In this document: piece after piece, positions 37,001 through 47,304 of the stretch
Layout: each line of letters starts with the position of its first letter
How positions within the stretch are numbered: the stretch's first letter is position 1
Assembly: GCF_021155765.1 (NCBI RefSeq)
Contig: NC_060108.1
Location: 26,003,025 to 26,067,024 of the forward strand
From: Diprion similis
Lineage: Eukaryota; Arthropoda; Insecta; Hymenoptera; Diprionidae
Direction of reading: 5' to 3'
DNA: 64,000 nucleotides
Translations under genes and position numbers: made by a program
The notes under the pieces: model-generated
Databases searched by the model: none
What the model saw: only the letters and a program-made list of their open reading frames with translations
Told to the model about the DNA's origin: nothing

Positions 37001-37672
37001 ACGATATTCTCCGAGGCAGCTTCAGCCGCGGCAAGGGACCTCGGCGAGGCGTTGAGCAGGCCGGTGAGCAGGCAGGTCGCCCTGGCTTCTGTCTTAGAAG
37101 TCAAGGTCGAAACAGCCACGCTCAGCGAGCCGAACACCGCGAATTCCGGGGGTGGTGGATACCTCGCTGTACTGGGGGGCGCCCTGGCGACGATCCTCCT
37201 CCTCGCCGCTCTCGGCGGCGTCTGGTACATACGTTCGATTCGACATAGGTCCGGAATCACGGCGACGACGAGCAGCGAAACTTCGCTTCACCGACACCGA
37301 GGCGACCTTGATGAAAAATCTAACAATCTTCAGAACGAGGAGAACCTCAGGAGGTACGCAAACCCCCTCAAGGATCAGGATTCCGTTGAGCCTCGCGTCT
37401 CCGTAGTCAGACCCCTGTCGGGCGCCTCGCTCGGGGCCTTGGGCCCCACCGAGGAGAGCCTTGAGATGGTCTCGGAAGAGGGTCGACACCGATTGCCACC
37501 CCTCTACAAACCCCCCAGCGCCGAGACGAGGAACAACACAGCGACCTTCAGCTACGAAGAAGGACTCCACAAGCCGTACACGAAACCGCGGCTTCAGGAA
37601 CCCTCTTATCCTCTTCAACAGCCCGGGACCAGCCAGGCGGGGCCTCACCAGGTACTGACGGTGCACGTTTAA
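18917..37672 (+). CDS. Ser: Serrate, Jagged-type Notch ligand (five coding exons)
   Basis: Membrane-bound DSL ligand that activates Notch on neighbouring cells. Exons: 18917-18964, 26141-26470, 33426-33717, 34512-35771, 35964-37672; all introns are GT-AG and phases match, giving 1212 residues. Order: signal peptide [20 protein letters not shown] domain about 22-175; DSL about 179-221 with [13 protein letters not shown]; 16 EGF repeats about 222-832, several with the calcium-binding D-I/V-D/N-E/D-C start; cysteine-rich VWC-like region about 845-910; transmembrane helix about 1043-1066; tail with [14 protein letters not shown] at 1095-1108 and C-terminus TVHV. The VWC-like region and [12 protein letters not shown] separate it from Delta. 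The 18917 ATG is the first in-frame ATG. Fly Serrate has 14 EGF repeats with insertions; this protein has the vertebrate Jagged count. Odd: a 10-glycine insert between MNNL cysteines. Confidence 0.96.
18965..26140 (+). other. Serrate intron 1 (about 7.2 kb)
   Basis: Separates the signal-peptide exon from the MNNL exon. The donor is GTACGC and the acceptor is a T-rich tract ending TTGACAG. It holds a CT microsatellite at 21070-21091 and, towards the acceptor, a more AT-rich stretch. No nested gene, RNA gene or transposon end is recognised. Large first introns in this gene family often hold enhancers; that is inference here. Confidence 0.85.
21070..21091 (+). repeat. CT microsatellite in Serrate intron 1
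   Basis: An uninterrupted TC dinucleotide run of about 11 units within a longer pyrimidine-rich stretch. Confidence 0.9.
27774..27795 (+). repeat. GCGCT pentamer microsatellite in Serrate intron 2
   Basis: Four perfect pentamer copies, the same unit as at 5955-5973. Confidence 0.9.
28231..28255. other. Perfect 8-base inverted repeat, Serrate intron 2
   Basis: CCCCGATC at 28231-28238 pairs with GATCGGGG at 28248-28255 across a 9-base spacer. It would form a GC-rich hairpin in the intron transcript. Function unknown. Confidence 0.5.
28923..28948. other. G/C-only near-palindrome, Serrate intron 2
   Basis: About 25 consecutive G/C bases made of alternating GGGCCC and CGCGGG blocks that read almost identically on both strands. 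Could form a cruciform or a very stable hairpin; may also be prone to sequencing error. Confidence 0.5.
32131..32152 (+). repeat. GA microsatellite in Serrate intron 2
   Basis: About 11 GA units on the coding strand, followed by purine-rich sequence. Confidence 0.85.
32377..32411. other. Two overlapping perfect hairpins, Serrate intron 2
   Basis: CCATCGT/ACGATGG (32377-32383 with 32388-32394, 4-base loop) is followed by ATGGATGA/TCATCCAT (32391-32398 with 32404-32411, 5-base loop). The two stems share ATGG, so they are mutually exclusive. Seen directly; role unknown. Confidence 0.5.
33718..34511 (+). other. Serrate intron 3 with AT microsatellite
   Basis: A 794-base phase 1 intron with a GTAAGT donor. 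It holds an AT repeat of about 17 units (33971-34005). The splice joins the DSL exon to EGF repeat 1 through a split alanine codon. Confidence 0.9.
33971..34005. repeat. AT microsatellite in Serrate intron 3
   Basis: An uninterrupted AT run of about 35 bases, the longest perfect AT tract in the window. Confidence 0.95.
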
Positions 37673-39210
37673 CGGTTTCTGAGGTTTGATCCACCCCGGG
37701 TGGAAGTTTTTTAGGTACTTCTAAGAGGTAACGCGGTTCTCGCGAGATCACGGCGAACATCGCGCGTCTCCGTAGAACATGGTACGTTTTTTTTCCTCTT
37801 TCCGCTTAACCGTCCTCCCCCCTCCCCCCGCCCCCCTTGTCTTGTTTTTTTTTTTTTTTTTGAGTGGAAAATTTCACTCGAGAGATTCGATATAAATTAT
37901 GCGAGCTTACGTGCTCAGAGAACGCGAGAGTTTGTTTAATACGTCGGCAAGTGTCAACCTAGTCCGCGATCATTATCGGTGACAAATATTATGGGGAAAT
38001 AAGCAACTAATTTCGGAGGTATAGGCTTAATAATGGTTCTGGAGAGACAAGCTGTTTGACGCGTAGGTGGTATTAAAGGTATATAAAGTGCCGAAAGATA
38101 CAGACTGCGGGGCTCGCGTCGCGTCACGACTGTATATTTAATAATATTTACGTATTTATAAATATTCTACGATCGTTGAAGAGATCCCGTTTCATCAAAG
38201 GTCCGTAAATTGCCAGTATATACGTCACCTTCTTCTTTTTTTTTTCCTACTCTTCTCTTTCGTTCAACGTTCACCGCCCACATAATTGAAAATTCTCTTC
38301 TACGCTGTTACGCATTCTTACATTATGCATTTTACACATTCCACAGTGAATTTTGTATCATTATGCTGTTTTTTCATTTACTCGGTTTATATATTTATAG
38401 ATATGTTAACTAAAATTCCTCCCCCCCCCCCATTTTTTTCTACGATGAATTATTTCTCGACAGAATTTCACCAAGTTACAGAAATGCAATAATTCAGATC
38501 TTTAAATATCAAATTATTAAAAAAAAAATTTCTTTTATTTGACAATATTCATTTTAAGATGTATTTACACACAGCATAATAGGGGTAAAATTATCAATAA
38601 ATATTTCCTTGGCAATGACGAAGGTAACACTAATAATCATAACCATATGGCAATAGCAATAACACTTGTAATAACATTTATTTTATAAAGTAATAATATA
38701 TGTACTATTACAATATTATCAATATTATTATTATTATTATTATTATTTTTAACGGTAATTAAATTGTAGTGATAACATTAATACGTTATAGTAATGATAA
38801 TATTATCTATGACGATTGACGGTTAATAGTGATTAATATAACAGTAAATAGCAATAACAATTATAGTTATAACGCCTGATGAACAATTGTTATCGTTGTA
38901 CATATGTACATAGCCCGTACTTATTAATTTCGCTAAGCCTGTATTCTCTATGTCCCTCTGTCTCCATAATATTATATCTATCTCGACTAAATGTTGTCTT
39001 TCCGAATAGTTGAATGTTTCTTTTTTAATTTTATACAAGAATATCTAACAGCTCCAGGTTGTGACACACGCCGACATTATATACAATTATACACAAATAT
39101 ATAAAACACGTATATACATACATATATCTTTATAAATATATACATAAATGATTTAAAAAAAAAAGACGTATATATATAAATACTTGTTACATAAATTTAT
39201 CTAATAAACG
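37673..39210 (+). other. Presumed Serrate 3' untranslated region
   Basis: Begins directly after the TAA. It holds C-rich and T-rich homopolymer tracts (about 37810-37860) and then turns sharply AT-rich, with an ATT triplet run at 38723-38746. Candidate AATAAA signals lie at 38596-38601 and 39203-39208; the actual end cannot be chosen from sequence alone. Confidence 0.45.
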
Positions 39211-39700
39211 CAGGCTTACGTTCCTTCAGAAGATATTGTGATACTCATAGGGAAAACAATCACTTGTTACGACTTTGCGATTACTTAAAATAGATCGTGA
39301 TTTATATGGATATTATAATATAGTATGTATAAGGGATTCACACGTCACGTATATACATTACTATGCGATATATCACATACCTTAAGTGCAATTCAATTAG
39401 ACAGTGAATCTCCCAGTGAGCGTCCCAGTGAATGCACCGCCAAATCTCATTAATACGCTACATAATAATATGTGGTAGAGAATGGTGTTTTTCAATTTCA
39501 CTAAAATGATACAATGATTGTATTTTTTTGATAAAACTTGATTAGTATACGTGCGTGCATATGCATATGGTATAGACTTTAAAACGTCAATATATACATC
39601 CAGTATATACATATTATACATACGATAGTTGTTAAGAATAAGTTTATATACGCAAGAACAAATTTTATATTAGAATTTTTTTATTTTATATAGAAAACTA

Positions 39701-39755
<55 letters not shown>

Positions 39756-40811
39756 CGTATAGATAGATTGATATTATATTGTATTATTATTTTTATTTTA
39801 TTGTAAGGATATTATTATTGCGCGATCAATGGCAATAATTCTTTCCGTATACCGAATTATCACAGATTCATGATCAAGAAATATAATACCGGAATTATTC
39901 ATGTCATCCATTATACAAACAATGCTTGTGCAACGAATATATATTAATAATGAACTAATTATATAAGTGGAGCTGAAAGAACTAATGCCTTTGGTCAAGA
40001 TTTATAGATAGATAAAAGAAAAAACCCAAGCGTCGATTAAAGCATCGAGTGTGATTCGAATTCCGAGTTTTAAGTTTCGAACTTCGAGTGAATGAGTGCG
40101 TGTAAATAGGCTCCTTCTACCCCACTATAATAAAAATGAAGAAAAATTTTCAATAAAAAGTACAATCGTGAAATACTCGGCCGTTTATTTAAAAAATTAT
40201 ATCCATTCCCACATATCGTTATGCGTGGTATTTTTCTGGCTGTTACTTAAGATAATTCTTAATGACAAATCTCGCAGGGCGTGACGATTTTAAGGACGTT
40301 TTAACTCGGAAGCATGTAAGGTGGAGTACACCCTTGGTGTGTCAGCTTTGCGACCGTGTAAGCTGCTGATTCAAGGGACCTTTTAAAATAACAATACAAT
40401 GGACAAGTACCTGCCTGACACTTGATGAATACTTGGAATGTGAGTCACTTGGAATAAACGTAAGGATAGATTTCCAACCCAATGTCGATCGCTCGGTCAA
40501 CAATTAACGCAACCGTGAACTTTTTCAAGTAATCGTAGAACTGTGCGTGGTTAAATCCATCGGAAAATCGATTGGATTGTAAAAAGTGCAAGAAACTTCA
40601 ACGCAGTGACAAACCACCGAAGCTGTAACTTATTGTTGATTTTTTTCAGGTATTTCGGATGGACACGAAAGGAAAGTTCGAAGAAAGCACTGCGAGTAAC
40701 TTCAGTCTGCACCTGCTGTTCAATCCACAATGACAGTTCCAAGTTTTTGTTCTCAGAATTAACCTGTAAATTTCAAAATTTTTTATTCAGCTTCCATTGC
40801 GAAGAGATGTC
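39211..40811. other. AT-rich intergenic DNA
   Basis: Separates Serrate from the LRR gene. It contains a long TTA triplet array and no recognisable coding sequence. Short open frames here are AT-composition artefacts. Confidence 0.6.
39702..39754 (+). repeat. TTA triplet microsatellite
   Basis: About 17 perfect TTA units, the longest triplet repeat in the window. Confidence 0.95.
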
Positions 40812-43616
40812 ATGGAAGAACCTCAGCAGGTATGCCGGTGGACTAGAATTTTCATTTTCGTCGATTCACGGTGAAAGAAATTCCGTCATCTTGGTCCACC
40901 CTTGAAAGGTTCAATTATTCTCACGCTGCTGCAAGCGTATTTGAATACTAGATTTTGTCTCCGATATTATTTTCACAGTATTCTGTAATACTATTTGAGA
41001 CAAGTGATTTTCCTCATTAGCTGATAGCTGAAATCCTATTCGGTACTACAATAAGCCAATAATTTTCAGCATGGGCAAAAATTTTTTAAATTTTCAACAG
41101 GTTCCTGGTACATTGGAAGACTTGATACGGTATGATCAGTTCGAATGGCAAGTATGGGGAGATGGAGAAGAAGAAGAAAAACAAGAAGAACAGGTAGAAG
41201 GGTACGAATTTGAATACGAAGATGAGGAAGCAGAGATGGCTAAGGATATCGAGGACACGTGCTCGCAGGATAGTGTAACCGATTTTGATATCCATCAAGT
41301 TGAGAAGAGGAAACAATCGTTCCTTAGAAGGAAGAAAGAAAAGAAAACGGACGCGATTAGAAAACTCTTGGCTGCATGTTCCTTCAATTCAAATATTATT
41401 CATAATACGAATAAGTATGACAAGAATATAATATATTTTCTCCAAATGTACAGGATTCGAAGAAAAATCAGCAGACGAGCTCGGTCGAGACGATCATCAC
41501 TCAGGAAGATGAAATTCAGAATGCAAGCTTATACTCCAATTCATCCTCAAAATCATCCTCCAGTCTGATGAGCAGTCGCATAAGCGACTCTGAGGTGAAG
41601 CTACTGAGACTTTTCAACGCCTTTCCAATCCCCGATGATCCCGGTAACGTTCAAGCATTTTGGATCCTCTACGATCCCGTTCCAATCTACACCAATGACG
41701 GTATTCAAAGGTTCACCGACACGATGAAGACATCGAATCTGAGACCCATCGCGTGTATGTATGATCTACTTAGATCCGACGTAGTGAATCTTCGATATTA
41801 CGGGCTCGATCCGAGGGCTGTAAAAGCCATTTGCCAGTCCGTGTACAACAACACATCCGTGCAATCTTTAGACCTGAAGGTAACCCTCAAGATTATATTA
41901 AACTACAATCGCTTTAAATGTTTATACACGTCAACTTCTGACAATGTGCACATAACGGAAAAAAGTTGACCTCCTGTTCCAGGACAATTGGTTGACGCGA
42001 GAAGCTTGCGTTCACTTGAACAACCTGTTACTTGAAAGTGAGATACTAAGTCACATGAATTTGAGTGGCTGTAGAATTGGATGCGAAGGCATAAAGTGTA
42101 TGTTATCGGGCCTAACGGAGAACTGGTCACTCGTGGAACTGGACTTAAGTAACTGCCAATTGAAAGATGACGGTTTCAATTCGTTGGCACCAGTCGTTGA
42201 GAACAACCAGCTTCTGGAGACGTTGAATCTGTCGGACAACCAGCTGGGAACGGAATGCGCGAAAGCACTGGAAGCAATGCTGGCTCACAATAATCATCTT
42301 TTACACTTGGATCTCTCGTGGAATGGTCTCTTTACTAAGGAAGCGTCGAACGGACTCTTCAAGGGACTTATCGAGAACAAAACACTACTTTCTCTTAATC
42401 TATCCTGGAATGCTCTCGGCAAAGAAGCCTTGGTACCTCTGGGTACCTTTCTGCAGCAGAATCAGACGTTGTTGTCCTTGAATATGAGTGGTAATGCACG
42501 CATAGTTCTTCTAATAAACGATAAATCAATATTCAGAAAGTTAAAGTAAATTAAAAAAAAATCCACTCAAGCCGCACAACTTTTTACAATAAATGTAGTG
42601 GCAGTTGTGTTTCTTCGGGAAATCGTATGTTCTGACTGCAACTAAATGCTCATTTTGTGTCATGGTTCCGCAGGAAATCGATTTGACGAGCAGGCTGCAG
42701 TTACAATTGCAAATTCATTGGCGAAAAATGTTGGCCTTCAAGATATTTACCTAGGGGATAATCCCCTGAAATCAGCTGGAGGATTAGCTCTCGTTCATGC
42801 TCTAATTCCAGAGCAATCTCCAAGGACTGAGTTGCGCCACGTTAACTTGGAGAACGTCTGGATTAACAAAACTGTTTTGCCAGACTTGGAGAACATTCGG
42901 ACCAATCGATCCTGGATTCGGATAAAATTGGGTGGAATATTTAGTAATCATAAGCTTGTCGGGCCCGACGAGAAGAAAATATTTTTCAAACGTGCAATAT
43001 TCGAGGGAATGAAACCGAAGAAGAAGAAACAGCGGAAGGATTTTGGACACTTTATTTTATCGCTGGAAGAAAAATTGAACAGCAGAGGTAGGTAATTTTA
43101 GTGACACTAAAATATTCGCACGGAGTTTATCGCACTTTGGAGTTTAAAATATACGCTGGATTATGCTCTTCTAAACTTGCATTTACAGATAATTTTAAAG
43201 AATTGGTTAAAGGCTTCAAAATAAAATTATCCGAAACACTGATCCATGCACTCATGACTGCGTTTCCTGGAGCAAATAAAAAAGTAGATCAGGCAGCGAT
43301 GAAAGCCTTTTACCTTCAGCAGTATCCCGATACAATCGCTCCTCCACCCCCGACGCCTAAGAAAAAGAAAGGAAAGCGGAAAAAGCTAGATAATGAAAAA
43401 AGGAAAGAACAAGTTGACGATGTACTTCAGGGGCGTAAAGGTTCAACTAAAAAGTCTAAAGTAAAGTCGGCAAAGACGGTGAAATTATTCGTCTCGAATT
43501 CCGGCACAGAAGGAGAGACCGATGAGTTTGAAGATGAAGAAGAATATGGAGATGGATATAGGTATGGTGGTCTAATGTCTGCATTAGTTCGTAGAAAAAT
43601 GAAAAATAATCAATAA
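40812..43616 (+). CDS. LRRC74-like leucine-rich-repeat protein (six exons)
   Basis: Likely a cytoplasmic protein-binding scaffold; relatives of LRRC74 are poorly characterised. Proposed exons: 40812-40829, 41101-41298, 41454-41879, 41983-42490, 42674-43087, 43189-43616, giving about 663 residues. The N-terminus is very acidic (about residues 25-55); exons 3-5 hold ribonuclease-inhibitor-type LRRs such as LLETLNLSDNQLGTECAKAL, LLHLDLSWNGL and LLSLNLSWNAL. The C-terminus has a basic PPPPTPKKKKGKRKK stretch and an acidic end. Phases of exons 3-6 match at good GT-AG sites. Two weak points: the tiny first exon MEEPQQ could be replaced by an ATG at 41071 (MGKNFLNFQQ), and the exon 2 donor at 41299 (GTTGAG) is poor and was chosen because it is the best phase-compatible site before acceptor 41453. 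The family name is from LRR pattern and C-terminal layout; another RI-type LRR family is possible. Confidence 0.75.
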
Positions 43617-44430
43617 TATTTCATTACAGCGAATATCTAAGCCTCGATACTAATTGAGAAATGAAAAATCGAAACTGGTGATTTGTCGTGGTAAAACTAG
43701 ACGTTGGAATTATGGTGCAGGGAGATAATATCCTCGGTATTTCATGGAATATTTTCACTATCGTAAACTTTATATTAGAATATCACTGTACAGGGATTTC
43801 AATAAATTTCGTCATTTTGCCCATCAATAAGTTAATATTGGCGGTTTACTTGGTGGAACAAGTTTTGAGAAAGAATCTTTGCAGTAAAAAATTGTAAGTG
43901 TTATTATTTAAATCAAATTAACAGGACGAACAATTGGCACAGTGTAAGCACAATATAAAAGCTAGCAAAGTGTTATGCCTAGTCAGTCCATACTAAGACT
44001 AAGCCTATAAACGTAAAAATCGATCTTGCGTATATTGCGTACCTCTAATTTATACAGTTTTCTAGACAATTTGTAAAAAACGTACTTATAGATAATTATA
44101 ACAGTGATGTTCAAACACACAGCCCTCTAAAAAAGATTGCAATCGTCAAATAATAAATGGTCGAGCACGAAGAGGCCGTATGTCTGGTAACAAAAAAATC
44201 GTAGAACCATATCATCCATTTTTAATCGATATAGTTATAATCCAAATCAGAGATCAATTAATGTATTGTAACAATATTACAAATTGCAAACGGAATAATT
44301 TTTCAGTTCCGCTATATTTTCGTAGTTCTTTTTTGCTAATTATTTCAGCCAGTGAATTTCTCATCAGAATACATAAAAAATTTATTCACAATAAATACCA
44401 ATATCTTAACGCTATAACGACATTGTGGTA
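43617..44430. other. Convergent 3' interval between the LRR gene and Arl2
   Basis: AT-rich. An AATAAA on + at 43801-43806 may end the LRR transcript. The complementary TTTATT at 44381-44386 is a poly(A) signal for Arl2 on the - strand, 45 bases past its stop. No other gene seen. Confidence 0.5.
44381..44386 (-). terminator. Poly(A) signal of Arl2
   Basis: AATAAA on the - strand, 45 bases downstream of the Arl2 stop codon. Confidence 0.5.
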
Positions 44431-45160
44431 TTAATCAAGGTAGAATATCCGAGCTGCGATGTCGTCGACTATCCAGTTTATTCCTTCAAGCAAATTTTCG
44501 GCTGTGACAGCTGAGCATTTGTAGATCTGCCAATGGTGGGATTTTATTGACGACAAATCTAGCACTTCGGCAATTTCAGGTGCTGAAAGAGCTCCTGGAA
44601 GATCCTGTTTGTTGGCGAATATCAGCAGACTGGCACCTTCCAGTCTCTCTTCCTGTAGAAGTTTCACCAGCTCAGCTTTGCAGTCTTCTAAGCGTCTCTT
44701 ATCAGCGCTGTCCACAACCCATATCAAACCATCCGTGCATTCAAAATAATTACGCCAATAAGAACGGAGGGATTTTTGCCCTCCGACGTCCCATATGTTC
44801 AGTTTGTAGCCTCGGTGCTCCAGTGTTTTAATATTGAAACCTAATGTGGGAGAAATTGTGTCGATTGGTTCTCCGTTTATTCTTTTCAGTATCGTAGTTT
44901 TCCCCGCATTGTCCAATCCCCTAGAAAACAGACGTTCATCATCAGACATTGCAATGAATTTTGATGTCTTGAATATTAAGATCTATGCAAACTTCTCGAG
45001 TCGTTTTATTACTTCCTAATATGGAAATTCTGAATCGGTATGAAAGTAATATAACCTCAAAAAGGATCTACGTCGGGCAACTTGAAAATACTTACAGCAT
45101 CAGTATCCTAACTTCCTTTTCCTTCTGCTTCAACTTTTTGAGAACTGTTAACAGCCCCAT
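44431..45160 (-). CDS. Arl2: Arl2, ADP-ribosylation-factor-like GTPase
   Basis: Small GTPase that binds tubulin cofactor D and, when GTP-bound, releases lipidated cargo from PDE6D/UNC119-type carriers; cytosolic, centrosomal and mitochondrial in animals. Exons on the - strand: 45160-45096 and 44920-44431, joined through a split leucine codon with GTAAG donor and TAG acceptor, giving 184 residues, the usual family length. Seen: N-terminus [17 protein letters not shown]-loop GLDNAGKT at 23-30; switch I ISPTLGFN with T47; DVGGQ at 66-70; NKQD in [14 protein letters not shown] near 125; G5 CSAV near 160. Like other Arl2 proteins it has Gly2 but is not expected to be myristoylated. The 5' flank has no TATA; an initiator-like TCAGT lies at 45231-45227 on the - strand. 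Tail to tail with the LRR gene. Identification is firm. Confidence 0.96.
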
Positions 45161-47080
45161 ATTATTAATATTACTCTGCCGACTTAAAACTGTAAATTAT
45201 CGTGCTAATTTCAATCGTTAGCTGACACTGACAGTTCAAATCTCGGCACGCGGTTGACATTTGCTCTGCAGACAATGAAAGAAACGAGAGTCAAGTTTTT
45301 CGCCTTCCTGGACTACTAGCGATGTCTGGGACGAAATGGGTTTTCGGAACTAATTTCCGGTTGAAGGTCATGTCGGCAACTGCTTCGCTTCGACTTACCA
45401 TTACGAAAAAAAAAAACAGTCGATAATGTAGGGAATATTTACCTTGGCGAAATGCCCATTGATGACTGAGAATTGAGACATAACACGCTCGCCCTATTTT
45501 AGTTGACAATTCTTGAACTTGGCTATCTTTTCAAAGCTAGTAGAACATAGAGATTGAGGAAACGCAGTCCTAGACAATTTTTTTGCCCGTTAGGGAGGCA
45601 AAGTGGGCGAAGTGCTAGTCGGTAATCTCAGCAATTTCGTATAAGTGTTTACTGGTAAAAGAAGACATTGGTAAGTGTAACACTAGATTTTTATCTTCGT
45701 CTAAGGCTCTAGATAGAAAAGGAAAATTAATAATTTTGATAAAGATTATATTAATTAAGACCGTGCTAATATGTCAAGTGCTCACTTACTGGTTATTCTT
45801 CAAAACGTCGGTAACTTGCCATTCGATTGATCTGAACCGTGAAGTTTCATAAGACCGACTTTTTAGTAAAATATTGGGGTAACTCACAGTCAGCGATCTG
45901 AAGCAATCAGTAATCAGTAGTATTATTCTCTAATGTGACCCTTTTCCTATTTTTGAGTTAGCATTTGATTAGTTCTCCCCCAATAATGTGGCATTATTTT
46001 ATATGTCTCAGCATATCACACATGAACCTTGCTAAACAACTGTAGTCCATTATATACTGAGTGGATTCATTGATTGTCTAATTCATAATCAGATCAGTAA
46101 CAAAGATCGGAAAGTATTCGGATATGAACTGGAACATCTTAAACGGGTGGTCTGATCACAAACATTAGGCGATGAGCGATCGGATCGTTTCCTATTGCAA
46201 CATGACGTAAACATGACCTACTGAAATCGAGTCTGGAAGATTGCAAAAAGACTCAAACAGCTGCTGAAGTTGATTGAAAACTGCCCCCGCTATCAGGGGA
46301 ATATCTAAGCACAGGAGGTGGCGCAAAAATAGGAATAGATTGGTTGATTGCTCGCGTTGTCAATGCGGTATGACTACACACGTGCCTGTTATCCTAAAAA
46401 AAAAGTGCTTCGTCGCATACTGGACTCATTTAAAATAACGCAAATCAAATATCCATAGTCGAGAATTTCTTCTAATATTAGGAGACCATCCAAGAACATT
46501 TCGTGATTGTAAAGAATGAGTTGATTGCGATATCTACTGCCTGTTACTCTACTGGACTCTATGGAATTATCTCAATGAGTGCGTTGACGCCGTTGACTGA
46601 AGATCTATAAAGACTGCTAGCCTAATGGGACTTTCCGTAACCGAAAATGGACGAGAGAAATTCACACTGAACTCTATATTTCAAGCGGCGCCTGCTGTGT
46701 CGCACAAATCAAATCTGCTGTCACCATCACTCCACGCGTGTGCCCAAATAAATAATGCAGTGTCCTATATTATCGTCTCCCAAAAAAGCATCTACGATGC
46801 AAAATCCTCTTGCCAAGTACTTTAAGAGTGTACTTATTAGTGAATTTTCCAAGTCGACAAAATTTAGCATATAGATAGTGTAACGTGATTTTTCAAACTT
46901 AATCTGATTAGTTCGATAAGTGTTCTTGGTTTTGCTATTAGACAGGCAAGTCAAGGAAACAGAGTCATGATCGTTCGTGAAAAAAAGGAAGGACTTATTG
47001 TGTAGGAAAAAATGTGTGTTCTATGATTGTATAGGTATTAACAGCCATGCACTTTTGAAGTAATAGTTCATATATATATC
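45161..47080. other. Intergenic DNA between Arl2 and the maltase gene
   Basis: No recognisable coding exon, RNA gene or mobile element end. The first 80 bases on the right of Arl2 probably hold its promoter. The remaining short open frames lack domains. Confidence 0.5.
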
Positions 47081-47086
47081 TTTATT
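47081..47086 (-). terminator. Candidate poly(A) signal of the maltase gene
   Basis: AATAAA on the - strand, 219 bases past the maltase stop codon; the first clear match downstream. Confidence 0.45.
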
Positions 47087-47304
47087 TGCCGGTTACGGAA
47101 TTGCAACTTTGAATAAATCTGAAATACTTCTCGCAGTTATTACTTGCGTGGGAATATCACTGGTTGATGAATCTCAAGTGTTTTAGAATCTGGTTTGAGG
47201 TGAGTTTCGCACAATGTCCGCGACAAAAGTTCTAAAACCTTTCAGTACGTTTGTTGCCAAAATATTGCACCACCAGAATGGTACGGATATATTCAGCCGT
47301 AGCA

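Noticed and set aside
18917..37672. Delta rather than Serrate
   Set aside because: The 16 EGF repeats, the cysteine-rich VWC-like region after them and the [12 protein letters not shown] tail are Serrate/Jagged features that Delta lacks.
41071..41100. LRR gene start at ATG 41071
   Set aside because: Possible, but the 18-base exon at 40812-40829 joins in phase at a clear acceptor (41098-41100), and the extra residues lie in its pyrimidine tract. Kept as the alternative.
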